A stretch of 64,000 bases of DNA from Pegea sp. RAD2-039 (taxonomy: Eukaryota > Chordata > Thaliacea > Salpida > Salpidae), in contig JAQGEQ010000287.1 of assembly GCA_034620365.1 (NCBI GenBank), forward strand, positions 248,001 to 312,000, given 5' to 3'. A program made the position numbers and the translations under genes. Shown here in pieces: positions 62,501 to 64,000 of the stretch; position 1 is the first letter of the stretch; each line of letters begins with the position of its first letter. The notes beneath the pieces were generated by a model. It saw nothing but the letters and a program-made list of their open reading frames with translations, made no database searches and was not told the origin of the DNA.

Positions 62501-64000
62501 AGAAAACCGACAACCACTACTAAAACACCTTTTCCTCAATTGTGTGAATTGCCTGCATATGATGCAATTGCTTACATTCGTGGTGAGCTTTACGTTTTCA
62601 GGTGAATACTTAGCTTGTAAACATGACTAGTTTGTAAGAAAAATTATGAATAGCAACTTTTGTTAGATAAAAACAAAAATAAGAAAGTTGTTTATCATTC
62701 TCCAAGTCAAAACACGATCTTCGTTTTTGCAGCGGTAAATATTTCTGGAGAAAAGAAAAGAGACTGAATCGGTTCGTTGGACCTTACGAGATCTCTTTGT
62801 TTTGGGGAGAAATTAAAGGAAGAGTTTCTGCTGTTTATGAAGATCAAGAAACTAATAGAATCCGATTTTTCCAGGGTTAGTAAAATATAAAAAAATTGTT
62901 TCTTGCAGACAAGTCTGCTGCTTTATTATAAGTAATTAAATTAACAGTTCTGTGAAAATTGTAAAATCTCAATTAATTAACAGCAGATGATAGTTTGGCG
63001 CAATAAAGTTAGGATTACATGACGCAAATATTTCTATCTCAAATTAAAACAAAGATTATTTAAATTAGATCAGAAATATTATGAATATGATGCCACTACA
63101 TTGGAAAGAGGACCAAAACATTTAAGTGACTTAGGACTGAAAAATAATGACATCAATGCAGCTTTTTGGTGGAAAAATACGAAAAAAACTTATTTGTTTA
63201 GAGGTAAGAATACGATGTTTCAGCTAACATTTTGTAACATTGATGATAATCTCAGGTGACTGGTTTTGGCAACTTAGTACAAGTGGCCGCTTAAGAGTTG
63301 ATAATGATTACCCACAGCACCGTCAAACTAAATTTAACAATGTTCCTAGTGATTTCCATGCTGCCTTTTCTGATAATAATCGAAGTAAGTCTGTCAACAT
63401 GTTAAATTGTTATCATAAAAGTTTTTTGTGTATTTGAGGTATAGTATAGTGTAAGTTTCATTTCTATTTTCAGTAGCTAACCTTTCGATTTTAAGCTTTT
63501 AAAATATAATTTCAAATTGGAAAAAGTGACTAAGTGACTTATTCTTACAGAGTAAGATAGGAAATAATTAAGTATGGTTCCAAAATATATTCTTGATAAG
63601 GTAGATATAAGAGATTTAAGGATCTTAATCTTAAGCAAATACATCCGCATTTGATATGAAACTGGTTGCTTGATTAAACATTTTAATTAAACTGTTTATG
63701 GTTATAATTTCAAACTTTTGGTTTTGTATTATTTCTCAAACTATAGTATTCAATCAATCATTAAGAACGATAGCAACTTCTCAATTTTCTCTTATCGAAC
63801 TTATCGATCAAACTTTGTCTTAGTTAAAGAAGTAAAAAAGATGAAAAGTAATGTTGATATTTAAAGATAGCTTCATCATTAAGGAAGCAATTCAAAAGTT
63901 TTTATTCTAGCATCAAATTTAATTGTTTAAGTTTCTAAAACTTATATAAAAATTTATTTCAGATTCAAAAGACCGATTTACATATTTCGTGAAGGGAACA
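59503..64000 (+). CDS. Furin-activated secreted matrix metalloproteinase with hemopexin domain (3' end outside window)
   Basis: Eleven exons: 59503-59610, 60139-60324, 60386-60459, 61380-61663, 61924-62088, 62181-62268, 62479-62601, 62733-62875, 63069-63203, 63256-63384 and 63963-64000 (cut by the edge). All joins are in phase, giving 491 codons. A zinc endopeptidase of family M10A that cleaves extracellular matrix. Order: signal peptide (about 1-21); prodomain with peptidoglycan-binding-like region; cysteine switch SRCGNPD (Cys93; usual PRCGVPD, so Pro and Val are changed); furin site RSKR (105-108); catalytic domain with [11 protein letters not shown] (His228, Glu229, His232, His238) and Met-turn Met246; a Thr/Pro/Arg-rich hinge (about 273-322); and a hemopexin domain opening at Cys324 (LYVFSGKYFWR) with about three blades visible. 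The furin site places it with intracellularly activated MMPs (MT-MMP, MMP11, MMP28 types). Whether a membrane anchor follows lies beyond the window. Confidence 0.96.

Noticed and set aside
1-64000. CRISPR array, operon or prokaryotic island
   Set aside because: All genes are spliceosomal-intron genes of animal families, and no regularly spaced repeats are present.

Overview
The window is a very AT-rich piece (roughly a quarter to 30% GC by eye) of an intron-rich animal genome. It carries a Hox2/proboscipedia-type homeobox gene, so the source is a bilaterian. Spliceosomal introns with GT-AG ends, AATAAA signals, short exons and a decayed LINE fit this. The species cannot be fixed. A divergent Hox2 exon 1, non-Hox genes on its 3' side and acceptor-like sites just upstream of start codons would suit a tunicate or another fast-evolving invertebrate, but that is inference.

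Layout. 1-15.25 kb: AT-rich DNA with a GC-richer patch (1.48-1.76 kb), a decayed LINE reverse-transcriptase relic (about 2.69-3.64 kb) and one small coding-like ORF (8.9 kb). 15.28-28.55 kb, plus strand: Hox2. Exon 1 has a degenerate hexapeptide, a ~10.4 kb intron 1 holds possible enhancer islands, and the homeobox is split by intron 2. 31.68-32.85 kb, minus strand: a three-exon gene for an unrecognised basic 289-aa protein. 40.43-43.40 kb, minus strand: an eight-exon TMEM106-family lysosomal membrane protein gene, assembled from short exons. 44.92-49.95 kb, plus strand: a complete ten-exon serine carboxypeptidase (cathepsin A type, 470 aa). 59.50 kb to the right edge, plus strand: a furin-activated secreted matrix metalloproteinase with hemopexin domain, cut off by the window end after 491 codons.

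All exon joins were made by reading splice sites and checking phase by hand. The TMEM106, carboxypeptidase, metalloproteinase and 289-aa models each stay in frame through every junction. TMEM106 and the carboxypeptidase, both from lysosomal families, stand head to head with about 1.5 kb between their start codons. The remaining long intergenic stretches show no coding signal that I can support.
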